Below, piece by piece: positions 27,070 to 36,501 of a DNA stretch of 64,000 bases. Origin of the DNA: Flavobacterium caseinilyticum (GTDB taxonomy: Bacteria; Bacteroidota; Bacteroidia; Flavobacteriales; Flavobacteriaceae). Numbering within the stretch: position 1 is the first letter of the stretch; the number at the start of each line of letters is the position of its first letter. Made by a program: the position numbers and the translations under genes. Location: positions 94,133-158,132 of the forward strand of contig NZ_SMFM01000009.1 of NCBI RefSeq assembly GCF_004349085.1, read 5' to 3'. The notes below the pieces were generated by a model, which was not told the origin of the DNA, made no database searches, and saw nothing but the letters and a program-made list of their open reading frames with translations.

Positions 27070-28275
27070 ATGCAAATGAAAACAATACACTTTTTTTTTT
27101 GGGTTATACCAATACTCTTGATCCTGTTATTCACATCTTGTGATGAAAATTATACTGAAATTCCTGCTGATGATGAAGTTTTAGATGGAACCGTTGAAGG
27201 GCTCTCCCATGAAGAGTTAGCACGTTTCTTAAAAGGTGATGCGGCATTCAATGAGGTTTTTACCCGTGAAACAGGACTTGGTCCTACCTTTGTTGCGTCA
27301 AGCTGTATCAGTTGTCATGCTGGCGACGGTAAAGGACACCCCTCTACCACACTTACCCGTTTTGGACAAATTGATGAAACAGGAAACTTGTTCCTAAACC
27401 AAGGTGGCCCACAATTACAAAATAGATCGCTACCCGGATTTTTACCCGAACAAATCCCATCTGGAGCTACTTTTGCTAAATTTACGCCACCAGCAAATAC
27501 AGGTTTAGGATTTTTAGAATCTGTTACAGATGCAACTATCCTGGCAATGGCAGATCCTAATGACGTTAATGGCGATGGAATATCGGGTGTTCCAAACTGG
27601 ATAGACATTCCTGACTTTGTAATCCCAACATCAAATGCTGTTTCACAAAACGGAAAATATATAGGCCGTTTTGGCAAAAAAGCCGCGGCTTTTGATTTAT
27701 TGCACCAAACCGTAAATGCTTACAACCAAGACATCGGAATTACCTCTATATTCAATCCTATTGACGTTTATACTAATCTGGAAATTGATCCTGAAATTGC
27801 GACAAGTACCGTAAACGACGTTGTTTTTTACTTGCAAACATTAAAAGCACCAATTCAACGCAATCAAGGTGATGCAGTTGTTAAACAAGGAGCAACCATT
27901 TTTAACCAAATTAATTGCGCAAGCTGTCATAAATCTGAATTGAAAACAGGTTATTCACCTATTAAGGCCCTTTCAAATAAAACATTCGCTCCTTACACCG
28001 ATTTGTTATTACACGATATGGGAAGCGGTTTAGACGATGGTTATACTGAAGGAAGCGCAAAAACTTACGAATGGAGAACACCACCACTATGGGGAATAGG
28101 GCTTTCTGAAGACGCACAAGGAGGGAACTATTTCTTAATGCACGATGGTAGAGCAAATAGTATTGAAAGTGCCATTTTAATGCATGGTGGCGAAGCAAAC
28201 AACAGTAAAACAGGCTATCAAAATCTTTCACAATCAGACAGAGAGGCATTACTAAAATTTATAAAATCATTGTAA
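27070..28275 (+). CDS. Di-haem oxidoreductase family lipoprotein (DUF1111)
   Basis: A 401-residue lipoprotein (ILLLFTSCDENY). It has two CxxCH haem motifs, SSCISCHAGDGKGHP and NCASCHKSELKTGY, and the DUF1111 C-terminal block NYFLMHDGRANSIESAILMHGGEA. Related proteins are periplasmic or surface cytochrome-c-peroxidase-like oxidoreductases. It is followed 2 bases later by a Rieske protein and then a porin, so the three probably form one electron-transfer and uptake unit. The ATG at 27076 is an alternative start. Confidence 0.88.
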   Translation: MQMKTIHFFFWVIPILLILLFTSCDENYTEIPADDEVLDGTVEGLSHEELARFLKGDAAFNEVFTRETGLGPTFVASSCISCHAGDGKGHPSTTLTRFGQIDETGNLFLNQGGPQLQNRSLPGFLPEQIPSGATFAKFTPPANTGLGFLESVTDATILAMADPNDVNGDGISGVPNWIDIPDFVIPTSNAVSQNGKYIGRFGKKAAAFDLLHQTVNAYNQDIGITSIFNPIDVYTNLEIDPEIATSTVNDVVFYLQTLKAPIQRNQGDAVVKQGATIFNQINCASCHKSELKTGYSPIKALSNKTFAPYTDLLLHDMGSGLDDGYTEGSAKTYEWRTPPLWGIGLSEDAQGGNYFLMHDGRANSIESAILMHGGEANNSKTGYQNLSQSDREALLKFIKSL

Positions 28276-28277
28276 TT

Positions 28278-28718
28278 ATGAACAGAAAAGATTTTTTAAA
28301 AACATGTGGTTTTGGTTGTTTAGCAGGAATTTCAACTCTTACTTTATTACAAAGCTGCAGCACATCTAAAATTTTGGAAAAAGAGATAAAAGGTTCAGAT
28401 ATTCTAGTTCCATTGACTGATTTTGAAATCAAAAATAAGGGAATCATAGAATATAAAAAATACGTAATCATACAAAACGAAAAACTGACCCATCCTATTT
28501 GTGTTTATCGTTTTGACGCGAATAATTATAGCGCACTATTTATGCAATGCACTCATCAAGGAGCAGAACTGCAGGTTTTTGGAGATAAATTACAATGTCC
28601 GGCACATGGAAGTGAATTTAGCAACAAAGGAAGTTTAGAAAACGGCCCGGCTGATAGAAATTTACGAAATTTTCCGATCATAATAGATAACGGCACCCTT
28701 AAAATATCATTAAAATGA
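28278..28718 (+). CDS. Rieske [2Fe-2S] lipoprotein
   Basis: A 146-residue protein with a Tat-like/lipoprotein start (MNRKDFLKTCGFGCLAGIST ... LLQSCST) and the two Rieske cluster motifs CTHQG and CPAHGSEF. It carries electrons, presumably to or from the di-haem protein encoded upstream. Its stop overlaps the next start as ATGA, so translation of the porin is probably coupled. Confidence 0.9.
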   Translation: MNRKDFLKTCGFGCLAGISTLTLLQSCSTSKILEKEIKGSDILVPLTDFEIKNKGIIEYKKYVIIQNEKLTHPICVYRFDANNYSALFMQCTHQGAELQVFGDKLQCPAHGSEFSNKGSLENGPADRNLRNFPIIIDNGTLKISLK

Positions 28719-29938
28719 GACTAAAACTCCTATGCATAACATTTTTATTTTCTATAAATTTCTATTCACAAATCGACCCTGTTTTACTAAAAAGGACGTC
28801 TAAAGACAGTACAAAACAAGCTTTAAATATGGATGCTGTTTATAATCGTCCTTTTTTAAATATTGGAAAAACACCCATAGCCGTTGGAGGTTATCTGGAA
28901 GCTAATTGGCAACGCCTTTCCACCGATGGCGTTTCCGAAGGACATCAATTTCAAGCCAGACGATTAACCATTTTTATGTCATCGGCAATCAGCAAACGTG
29001 TGAAATTTTTAAGCGAGATCGAATTTGAAGAAGGTGGAAAGGAAATCGCTATAGAATTCGCCTCTGTGGATGTTGAATTTAATCCCTTGGTTAATTTTAG
29101 AGGAGGAATAATCATGAATCCTATTGGGGCTTTCAATCAGAATCATGATGGTCCAAAATGGGAATTTACCGACAGACCCATTTCAGCAACACAAATGTTA
29201 CCGAGTACTTTTAGTAATGCTGGGGCTGGGCTTTTTGGAAAAAAATACTCGAAGAATTGGATGATTGGCTATGAAGCTTATTTCTCAGGAAGTTTTGATA
29301 ACTCGATAATTGAAAACACAGAGAACAAAACTTTTCTGCCAGCTGCCAAAAACAATCCAGAACGTTTTGAAGAAATAAATAGCGGATTACCTTTATTTAC
29401 TAGTAAAATCGCTATTCGAAACAGTAAAATTGGTGAATTAGGACTCTCCTATATGGGGGGCGTTTACAATAAATTTCAAGATGAAGGAATAATTTTAGAC
29501 AAAAAACGACGTGTCGATATTTATGCATTAGACTTTAACACAACGCTTCCTAAAATTAAAACGTTTATAACTTCAGAATTGGCATGGGTTAAAGTAGATG
29601 TTCCGGAAACGTATGGCCAACAATTTGGCAATAAGCAATTTGGAGGATTTATCGATATCGTTCAACCTTTACTTACAAAAAATGTTTTAGGTTGGGAAAA
29701 TGTTGTGTTAAACTTAGCTTGTCGACTGGAATATGTTGATTGGAACGTTGGAACCTTTAACGAAACTAGTGGGAATATTGCAGAAGATATTTGGAGCATC
29801 ATGCCTGCGTTAAGTTTCCGTCCTACCTCACAGACTGTTTTTAGACTAAATTATCGCTTTCAGAAACAAACCGATATTTTAGGAAACCCACCGGCTACTA
29901 CCGATGGATTTAGTGTTGGAGTTTCAACTTATTTTTAG
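28715..29938 (+). CDS. Phosphate-selective-porin-like outer-membrane protein
   Basis: A 407-residue protein with a signal peptide (LCITFLFSINFYSQ) and many amphipathic strands. It has regions typical of the OprP/OprO-like porins (GGYLEANWQRLSTDG, FQARRLTIFMSSAISKRVKF, RGGIIMNPIGAFNQNHDGPK) and an aromatic end (FSVGVSTYF). It would form the outer-membrane pore of the di-haem/Rieske unit. The solute is unknown. Confidence 0.82.
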   Translation: MRLKLLCITFLFSINFYSQIDPVLLKRTSKDSTKQALNMDAVYNRPFLNIGKTPIAVGGYLEANWQRLSTDGVSEGHQFQARRLTIFMSSAISKRVKFLSEIEFEEGGKEIAIEFASVDVEFNPLVNFRGGIIMNPIGAFNQNHDGPKWEFTDRPISATQMLPSTFSNAGAGLFGKKYSKNWMIGYEAYFSGSFDNSIIENTENKTFLPAAKNNPERFEEINSGLPLFTSKIAIRNSKIGELGLSYMGGVYNKFQDEGIILDKKRRVDIYALDFNTTLPKIKTFITSELAWVKVDVPETYGQQFGNKQFGGFIDIVQPLLTKNVLGWENVVLNLACRLEYVDWNVGTFNETSGNIAEDIWSIMPALSFRPTSQTVFRLNYRFQKQTDILGNPPATTDGFSVGVSTYF

Positions 29939-29985
29939 GGATTTTTATAGACTAATTCTATCTATCGACAATTATAAATAATATA

Positions 29986-30029
29986 AACCAGAGGCTGTCC
30001 GAAAAGTAATTTTCGGACAGCCTCTGGTT
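29986..30029. terminator. Very long perfect hairpin after the porin gene
   Basis: A 20-bp perfect stem (29986-30005 with 30010-30029) closes on the 4-base loop GTAA. The core is GAGGCTGTCCG. It can end transcription from the porin operon. Its length and symmetry are greater than for ordinary terminators, so it could also be an inverted end of a lost insertion sequence. Confidence 0.65.
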
Positions 30030-30059
30030 GCTTAATTTAAGGATTAGTGCGTCCGAAAC

Positions 30060-30260
30060 TTTATTGAAAAATTCCAAACAAAGATTAAAAGTCGATTGCG
30101 TGCTTATCTGTCCTGTGCTAACCATCAAATAGAGGTTAGTTTGGCTTCATCATCTTTTGTTAATTTTGGATATTTTGGGAATACCCAGTGACTGCATTGT
30201 ACGCGCCGAACGCTGCACCTTTATAGTATTCATAAGTTGTGTGGGATAACTCATGGCATA
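30060..30260 (-). pseudogene. Decayed DUF932-like fragment
   Basis: Minus-strand reading gives ELSHTTYEYYKGAAFGAYNA followed by VTGYSQN, then, after a shift, PKYPKLTKDDEAKLTSI. This resembles the C-terminal GAFNAVTGY region of DUF932 proteins common on Bacteroidota plasmids and ICEs. Several stops and a frameshift interrupt it. The rest of 30260-30885 shows no gene or structure I can name. Confidence 0.4.
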
Positions 30261-30885
30261 TCCAAAACACTATCTACCATATTTGTAAAACAAGTGGAAA
30301 GTTAATGTCCCCTCTTGTATAGTTTTTATTACCTGTTTATTAGGAACTAGCGCAGACAGTTTCAGTTTTTTCACTTCGTGGTCTGTTCTGTGAAATGTTC
30401 TATTAAGTTGGGTAATTTTAATAATTGTCCTTTTTCTGTGTTGACATACAGAAATATAAACAGGAATATTATTTCTACTTATGAGCTTTTTTTATACCAT
30501 CATTAATCTAATTATTCCAAAAAAGTTTAATTTTAAACGCACAGTAAAGGAGGTAGAGGAGAGAGAGAATTCTATTCACGATGAGAAATAAAATCGATTT
30601 ATTCAATTTTTTTTTTAACCGTTAGACTGAAATGAGTTAAAGGATATTTTGCGGTTTTACCATTCTTGCCCATATTCATAAAAATTTACTTTTCATTTAT
30701 AGGCTGAAATCTAATAACTTTTTGTAATTTGTAGTACTTTTACTTTCTTTAGGAAGTTTTGCAAATTAATATTTTAAAGCTTACAATATGTTTAGAGAGT
30801 TACACTTATAGCATGAAATCAATTCTTCAGTTTCTGATAAGTTTAAATGCCAAATTGATAAGTTTTTCATACCGCCATAAAACAG

Positions 30886-30909
30886 AAAAAGATGCTTAAG
30901 CATCTTTTT
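30886..30909 (-). terminator. Palindromic terminator at the end of the XRE-like gene
   Basis: AAAAAGATGCTTAAGCATCTTTTT is a 24-base perfect palindrome. It includes the last codons and TAA stop of the gene ending at 30896 and can work in both directions. Confidence 0.7.
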
Positions 30910-31222
30910 TTGTGTTCGTTTTTAAAACAAAATCGTCATTAATCTTAGAACCATATTGTTTTTCAATCAATTTGAAAAATTCAGATAATTCAATTTTTTT
31001 GTAAAAGCAGATAATTGCCAGTGTTGATAAAGGTATTCGGTAGCCATCATCATTTTTAATCTTAGTTAGAACATGAGGATGTATTCCGAGTTCTTGACTT
31101 TGAGATAGATTTGATTTTTCATCTGAAATCCATTCTTTTTTAATGTAGTTACAAACAAATCTATCGAGCAAAAATATTTTTGCTTCATTACTTTTGTTGC
31201 TATTACTTTTATTATTAACCAT
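30896..31222 (-). CDS. Small XRE-like helix-turn-helix protein
   Basis: A 108-residue basic, Asn/Ser-rich protein. The segment NLSQSQELGIHPHVLTKIKN then YRIPLSTLAIICFYKKIELS has the spacing of an XRE-type helix-turn-helix (helix, recognition helix, then a following helix). The N-terminus (MVNNKSNSNKSNEAK) is a low-complexity arm. It stands alone beside pseudogene debris. A palindrome at 31259-31270 upstream of its start could be its own operator. Confidence 0.6.
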   Translation of the reverse strand: MVNNKSNSNKSNEAKIFLLDRFVCNYIKKEWISDEKSNLSQSQELGIHPHVLTKIKNDDGYRIPLSTLAIICFYKKIELSEFFKLIEKQYGSKINDDFVLKTNTKKDA

Positions 31223-31258
31223 TACGGCAAAAGAAAATATTTTTCATGAATTTTATTG

Positions 31259-31270
31259 GCACGATAGTGC
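31259..31270. promoter_or_regulatory. Short palindrome, possible operator
   Basis: GCACGATAGTGC is an inverted repeat 37 bases upstream of the XRE-like gene and 15 bases before the plus-strand promoter candidate at 31285. Its position between two divergent units suits a repressor site, but this is inferred only. Confidence 0.3.
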
Positions 31271-31284
31271 TAGTTTTGAATAAC

Positions 31285-31317
31285 TTTGTTATATTTGTAA
31301 CATAATTAATATATTTG
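31285..31317 (+). promoter_or_regulatory. Strong-looking Bacteroidota promoter upstream of the rod structure
   Basis: TTTG (31285-31288), a 21-bp spacer and TATATTTG (31310-31317) match the Bacteroidota -33 TTTG / -7 TAnnTTTG consensus. The expected start near 31324 lies 25 bases before the long hairpin at 31349. The nearest plus-strand gene of ordinary size starts 750 bases away, which favours a non-coding transcript. Confidence 0.5.
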
Positions 31318-31348
31318 CGATTCTTCATATAAAATATTTGAAGCATTC

Positions 31349-31475
31349 GCTTAGAATCTCGTATCAGAAAATTGGCGTTTTATAACCACGAGATGATAAG
31401 TAAGATGCTCACGTCCCATGGCGTGGGCTCACTTATTTGTGGTTAAGGTATGCCAATGCCTCTGATGCAATAAGC
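31349..31475 (+). ncRNA. Candidate structured RNA: 127-nt rod-like fold
   Basis: Six nested paired segments are visible: GCTTA/TAAGC (31349/31471), ATCAGA/TCTGAT (31363/31461), ATTGGC/GCCAAT (31371/31452), TAACCAC/GTGGTTA (31383/31439), ATAAGT/ACTTAT (31396/31431), and GCTCACG/CGTGGGC (31407/31422) with loop TCCCATGG. Internal bulges separate them, as in a rod-shaped RNA such as 6S RNA. Rfam has a 6S-Flavo family that should be tested. The strand is chosen from the promoter at 31285 but the palindrome reads nearly the same on the other strand. A decayed insertion element is the alternative. Confidence 0.45.
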
Positions 31476-31756
31476 TGAGTTCCATGCCATTTTTTATGCG
31501 CAAAAGTTACTCCCTTTTATTCTTAGCTAATCTTCTTTTTTACAGTATCGTAAATCAATCAATTAATTGAATTAGTTTGTTTGGAAACGCACTGCCTGAG
31601 TTGGGCTGCAACTGGCAACGGCAGTGTACTTTCCTAAATAAACAATATAAATTCAAAAGCCTTTGCATCCAAAAAAGAGTGCTCTCAAGATCTGTGGTAA
31701 TAGCAATAGTGCAAATCGAAATAATAAATTGAAAAACAGCAAACAACAACGAAAAG

Positions 31757-31849
31757 ATGAAATACTATAAAACTATAAAAGTTACTTTAATTCTAGCTTT
31801 CATTACGCTGATAATTTGTTGGCTTTATGGTTCCGATGCTTTTATATAA
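31757..31849 (+). CDS. Possible 30-residue single-pass membrane peptide
   Basis: The frame encodes MKYYKTIKVTLILAFITLII then CWLYGSDAFI: a basic start followed by one membrane helix. A purine-rich stretch (ACGAAAAG) precedes the ATG. It may be a genuine small protein or the stump of a truncated gene. The surrounding 31500-32075 has no other gene. Confidence 0.35.
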   Translation: MKYYKTIKVTLILAFITLIICWLYGSDAFI

Positions 31850-31999
31850 ATAGCAATAACTAAGAAAAATAACTATTTATTTTCACATCACACAGCGTGC
31901 TTAGATGTAATAACACCTAATAATATTCAGATAACGCCTATGACTTAAAAAATAAAAATCTATGCCTTAGCGCTTTCGAGGCTAATCACAAAAAAAGGC

Positions 32000-32036
32000 C
32001 CTCTAACTCTTCTTGGCGGACGAATAGAGGACCAAA
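32000..32036 (+). promoter_or_regulatory. Leader hairpin upstream of susC
   Basis: In the susC leader, CCCTCTA and TAGAGGA form a stem (9 positions with one mismatch) around the loop TCTTCTTGGCGGACGA. It lies about 40-75 bases before the susC ATG. A regulatory role is possible but unproven. Confidence 0.3.
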
Positions 32037-32075
32037 GCAAACTAAACCGAAGTCTCATTTAACCAATTCAAAAGT

Positions 32076-35069
32076 ATGAAAAAAAAATCATTTTTGAAGT
32101 TTTGGACAACAACACAACTGTCCAAACTGTACTGCATCCTTTTCCTGTGCTTCTTTGCAGGATTAAATGCTCAAACACGATCTATTAAAGGCAAAATCAC
32201 CGATGATACCAGCACAGTTCCTGGCGTAACCATAAAGGTTAACAATAAGCCAACAACAGCATTTTCTGATGAAAATGGAAATTACACAATACTAGCAGCT
32301 GAGAATGATGTTTTGGTTTTTTCCTATCTAGGCTATAAAACGATTCAAATTGTAGTTGCAGATCAAGCAACTATCAATGTAAAATTGACTGAAGATGCAA
32401 CGACTTTAAAAGAAATCGTAATAAATGCCGGATATTATTCTATTAAAGAAAAAGAGCAAACCGGTAGCATTGCAAGAATGACTGCAAAAGACATCGACAA
32501 GCAACCTGTCACAAATGTATTAGCCGCAATGCAAGGAAGAATGGCAGGTGTCAATATCATTCAAGATGGGGGAACTCCCGGCGGTGGTTTCCAAATTAAA
32601 ATTAGAGGTCGCAACAGCATTCGTCTTGATGGAAATGAGCCATTATACATTATTGATGGAGTTCCCTATTCAAACGAGTCTATAGGAAGTACGAACACTT
32701 CAACAGCATTACCAAGCCAAGCCAGCCCGCTCAACAGTATTAACCCCAATGATATAGAGAGCATAGAAGTATTAAAAGATGCCGATGCGACTGCAATTTA
32801 CGGCTCAAGGGGAGCAAATGGTGTGGTATTAATTACCAGAAAAAAAGGAAAATCAGGCAAAACAAACATTTCAGTAACTGCCTCAACAGCCGTTGGTACA
32901 GCGACTAAATTTGTAGAGCTGATGAATACGCAGCAGTATTTGTCGATGCGTAAACAAGCATTTATCAATGATGGAATTCCAATCTCGGATACCGATTATG
33001 ATGTAAATGGAGCTTGGGATCAAACTCGATATACCAATTGGCAAAAGGAATTATTAGGTGGTTCAGCAACAATCAATGACTTTAGAACCAGTATCTCTGG
33101 TGGTAGTGAAACAACGCAATTCTTGATTAGTGGGAATTACAGAACCGAGGGAACAGTCCTTCCGGGAGATTTCAGGTACATTAAAGGAGGGATTCTTAGC
33201 TCAATAAACCATACTTCTTTAGATAAGAGATTTAAAATCTCTTTTTCGGGAAATTATACGGCACAAGATAATCTACAAGCAGCGACAGATTTGACGTTAA
33301 CAGCGCGTTATTTGGCACCAAACGCTCCCGCACTTTACGATTCAAATGGAAATCTGAATTGGGAAAATGATACCTTCGAAAATCCTTTGGCACCTCTAAA
33401 AAGTACCTACCGTGCGAACACCAATGACTTAGTAGCCAACAGCGTGTTGTCTTATGAACTACTTCCAGGGTTAGAAATAAAATCAAATTTTGGTTTTACC
33501 GATTTAAAAACCAAAGAAGTCAGAACGATACCATCCACGATTTACAATCCCGTTTACGAAGTTGGGAGTGACAATTCCTTACTATACTTAAACCATACCA
33601 GCAGACAATCATGGATTATTGAGCCACAAATAAGAGGTTTCAAAACTTTTGGAAACCACAAATTTGATGTACTACTGGGGATGACAAGCCAGCAACAACG
33701 CACAGAACGCCTATTCCAATCGGGTATTGGTTTTGCAAACAACAATCTGATTAATAACTTAGCATCTGCAATTACAAAAAACACAACCAATAGCGATATC
33801 TTTTTATACCGTTATCAAGCTTTTTTTGGTCGCGTTAATTACAGTTACAACGAAAAATACTTTTTAAACTTTACAGGTCGTCGGGATGGCTCCAGCCGAT
33901 TTGGACCAGGCAAACAATATGCTAATTTTGGGGCTATTGGTGCTGCATGGATTTTTAGCAAAGAAAAATTCAATCCAGAAAACAGTAAAATGAGTTTTGG
34001 AAAACTCCGTTTTAGTTATGGAACTACAGGTAATGATCAAATTGGAGATTATCAGTTTTATGATACCTACGGAACAACTGGTACAAATTATCAGGGCATA
34101 ATTGGGTTACAACCTACACGACTTTATAATGCCGATTTTGGATGGGAAACCAATCGTAAACTAGAATTAGCTTTAGAAACTGGTTTTTTTAAAGACAGAA
34201 TTTTTAGCACGCTAGCGTTGTATAGGAATCGTTCTTCGGATCAATTGGTGGGTATTCCTATGCCAGCTACAACAGGTTTCTTGTCATTGAATGCGAATCT
34301 TGATGCTACCGTTGAAAATTCAGGTTTTGAATTTTCCGTAAGAACCCTAAATATTGATTCAAACTCTTTTAAATGGTCAACGAACTTCAATGTGGCCGTT
34401 GCAAAAAATAAACTACTTTCTTTTCCGAATCTTTCAGGTTCCACTTTTGCAAATCGGTATGTAATTGGACAATCAATTGATATTGTAAAATTATACCAAA
34501 GCAAAGGTGTTAATCCACAAACAGGATTATACGATTTTGTAGATTTAAATGGGGATGGAAGCATAACAGCAGGCGACAAGCAAATTAGCAAGGACTTATC
34601 TCCTAAATATTTTGGAGGCATCCAAAACCAATTGGACTATAAAAATTGGCAATTGGATTTTTTATTGCAGTTCGTAAAAAGAGACAATTACGATTACATT
34701 TCAAATGTTCCGGGAGGTGGTCAAGTAAACCAAAGCAACACTAGTGGTGATGCTTGGCAGCAAATTGGGGATCAAAGCAGTTCGCAACTGCACACTACGG
34801 GACTAAATGGTGCAGCGGTAAGCACGTATTACAGGTACATAGAAAGTGATGCTGTTATTACAGACGGCTCTTTTATCAGACTAAAAAATATTTCACTTTC
34901 CTATGATATTCCGTTACTAGCGACCACTAATGTAAAATGCAAACTTTTTATTCAAGGTCAAAACCTACTCACATTTACATCCTACAAAGCAGGTGATCCC
35001 GAGTTTAAATTCTCAGGATTCCTCCCTCCGCTAAAAGTGATCAGTGGCGGAATGACATTAAACTTTTAA
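32076..35069 (+). CDS. SusC/RagA-family TonB-dependent outer-membrane transporter
   Basis: The 997 residues show a signal peptide (ILFLCFFAGLNAQ), a carboxypeptidase-regulatory-like domain (RSIKGKITDDTSTVPGVTIK), a plug domain with the SusC signature (GRNSIRLDGNEPLYIIDGVP, SIEVLKDADATAIYGSRGAN) and a long beta-barrel ending GGMTLNF. It imports a large substrate across the outer membrane using TonB energy. It is paired with a SusD lipoprotein 18 bases downstream and then an S9 peptidase. A peptide rather than a glycan substrate is suggested by the peptidase neighbour and absence of glycoside hydrolases. Confidence 0.93.
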   Translation: MKKKSFLKFWTTTQLSKLYCILFLCFFAGLNAQTRSIKGKITDDTSTVPGVTIKVNNKPTTAFSDENGNYTILAAENDVLVFSYLGYKTIQIVVADQATINVKLTEDATTLKEIVINAGYYSIKEKEQTGSIARMTAKDIDKQPVTNVLAAMQGRMAGVNIIQDGGTPGGGFQIKIRGRNSIRLDGNEPLYIIDGVPYSNESIGSTNTSTALPSQASPLNSINPNDIESIEVLKDADATAIYGSRGANGVVLITRKKGKSGKTNISVTASTAVGTATKFVELMNTQQYLSMRKQAFINDGIPISDTDYDVNGAWDQTRYTNWQKELLGGSATINDFRTSISGGSETTQFLISGNYRTEGTVLPGDFRYIKGGILSSINHTSLDKRFKISFSGNYTAQDNLQAATDLTLTARYLAPNAPALYDSNGNLNWENDTFENPLAPLKSTYRANTNDLVANSVLSYELLPGLEIKSNFGFTDLKTKEVRTIPSTIYNPVYEVGSDNSLLYLNHTSRQSWIIEPQIRGFKTFGNHKFDVLLGMTSQQQRTERLFQSGIGFANNNLINNLASAITKNTTNSDIFLYRYQAFFGRVNYSYNEKYFLNFTGRRDGSSRFGPGKQYANFGAIGAAWIFSKEKFNPENSKMSFGKLRFSYGTTGNDQIGDYQFYDTYGTTGTNYQGIIGLQPTRLYNADFGWETNRKLELALETGFFKDRIFSTLALYRNRSSDQLVGIPMPATTGFLSLNANLDATVENSGFEFSVRTLNIDSNSFKWSTNFNVAVAKNKLLSFPNLSGSTFANRYVIGQSIDIVKLYQSKGVNPQTGLYDFVDLNGDGSITAGDKQISKDLSPKYFGGIQNQLDYKNWQLDFLLQFVKRDNYDYISNVPGGGQVNQSNTSGDAWQQIGDQSSSQLHTTGLNGAAVSTYYRYIESDAVITDGSFIRLKNISLSYDIPLLATTNVKCKLFIQGQNLLTFTSYKAGDPEFKFSGFLPPLKVISGGMTLNF

Positions 35070-35087
35070 TCCTCAAAAAATAGTAAT

Positions 35088-36497
35088 ATGAAAAATTTAC
35101 AATTTATAACGGTACAAACAAAGCCATTTCAGGTGTATCGCATTCTTTTAGTTTTGGCACTGATACTGTCTTCAAGTTCCTGTAGTGATTTTGTGGAGGT
35201 TCCATTGCCTAATTCTCAGCTTACAGGAACTACAGTGTTTGAAAGTGAATTGACAGCAAATGCAGCAATGGCACAAATCTATGCACAACTTCGTGACGGC
35301 GGCATCCTATCTGGATTACCTACTGGTGCATCTGTTAGAATGGGATTGTATGCGGATGAATTACAAGATTATACCAACTCTACAATTGCCCTACCTATTT
35401 ACAACAATGCGCTTACGGCTGATAATGCTACTGTGGCGTCACTTTGGACTTCAAGCTATAGTCAAATATATAACGCAAATTCGGTTATTCAAGGTGTTGA
35501 AAATTCGACTGATTTACCTATTTCGGTTAAAAACAGAGTGTCGGGTGAAGCACTATTCGTTCGTGCTCTAGTACATTTTTATCTGTTACAAATTTATGGT
35601 AGCATCCCCTATATTACAGGAACCAATTATGAAATTAATAGAAAAGTTACTCGCAGTTCTGCTGATGAAGTCTATGCAGCAATCGCGAAGGATTTAGAAA
35701 GTGCCAGTACTAGATTGCCTGAAAATTATAGTTCTTCGGATCGTGCCAAACCCAATAAAATGGTGGCCAAAGCCATGCTGGCGAGAGTATATTTATACAT
35801 GAATAAAAATACAGAAGCAGCAAATGAAGCAACTACTGTTATCAATAGTCCGATTTATGCTTGGGAAACGGATTTAAACAAGATTTTTCTAAGAAATAGT
35901 AAAACTACTATTTGGCAATTAGCATCAGCAACAGCGGTACGAAACAGTAATGAAGGTACAACTTTTATTTTCGTATCAGGACCGCCACCAGTTTGTGCGC
36001 TTCGTACCGATTTTATAAATGCATTTGAAACAGGCGACCAACGCAAAGTGAATTGGACAAAGTCAGTTAACACCGGACTAAATACTTGGTATCATCCCAA
36101 TAAATACAAACTACGCACCGCAACAACAAGTTCGCAGGAATATTCTATTGTGTTGCGCTTAGCAGAACAATATTTAATTAGAGCCGAGGCAAGAGCAAAA
36201 CTAGGCGATTTAACAGGCGCAAAAGAGGATTTAAATAAGATAAGAACGACCGCTGGTTTACCAATAATTACCTCAACTATTGCAACTGAAATTTTATCTG
36301 AAATTCAAAAACAACGAAGATTTGAATTTTTTACGGAACACGGCCATCGCTTTTTTGATTTAAAGCGCACTGGATCAGTCGATGAAGTACTATCTGTTTC
36401 AAAACCAGGCTGGAACAGTTCCGATATTTTGTGGCCTATCCCTGAGCTAGAATTGAATGCAAATCCAAATTTACAACCACAAAACACAGGTTATTAA
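35088..36497 (+). CDS. SusD/RagB-family surface lipoprotein
   Basis: A 469-residue lipoprotein (LALILSSSSCSDFVEVPLP) with the SusD/RagB pattern: N-terminal TPR-like helices (NAAMAQIYAQLRDGG, SGEALFVRALVHFYLLQIYG) and a C-terminal family block (LAEQYLIRAEARAKLGDLTG, EIQKQRRFEFFTEHGHRFFD). It binds substrate as a lid over the SusC barrel. It is encoded directly after susC and 4 bases before the S9 peptidase. Confidence 0.92.
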   Translation: MKNLQFITVQTKPFQVYRILLVLALILSSSSCSDFVEVPLPNSQLTGTTVFESELTANAAMAQIYAQLRDGGILSGLPTGASVRMGLYADELQDYTNSTIALPIYNNALTADNATVASLWTSSYSQIYNANSVIQGVENSTDLPISVKNRVSGEALFVRALVHFYLLQIYGSIPYITGTNYEINRKVTRSSADEVYAAIAKDLESASTRLPENYSSSDRAKPNKMVAKAMLARVYLYMNKNTEAANEATTVINSPIYAWETDLNKIFLRNSKTTIWQLASATAVRNSNEGTTFIFVSGPPPVCALRTDFINAFETGDQRKVNWTKSVNTGLNTWYHPNKYKLRTATTSSQEYSIVLRLAEQYLIRAEARAKLGDLTGAKEDLNKIRTTAGLPIITSTIATEILSEIQKQRRFEFFTEHGHRFFDLKRTGSVDEVLSVSKPGWNSSDILWPIPELELNANPNLQPQNTGY

Positions 36498-36501
36498 AGT
36501 T

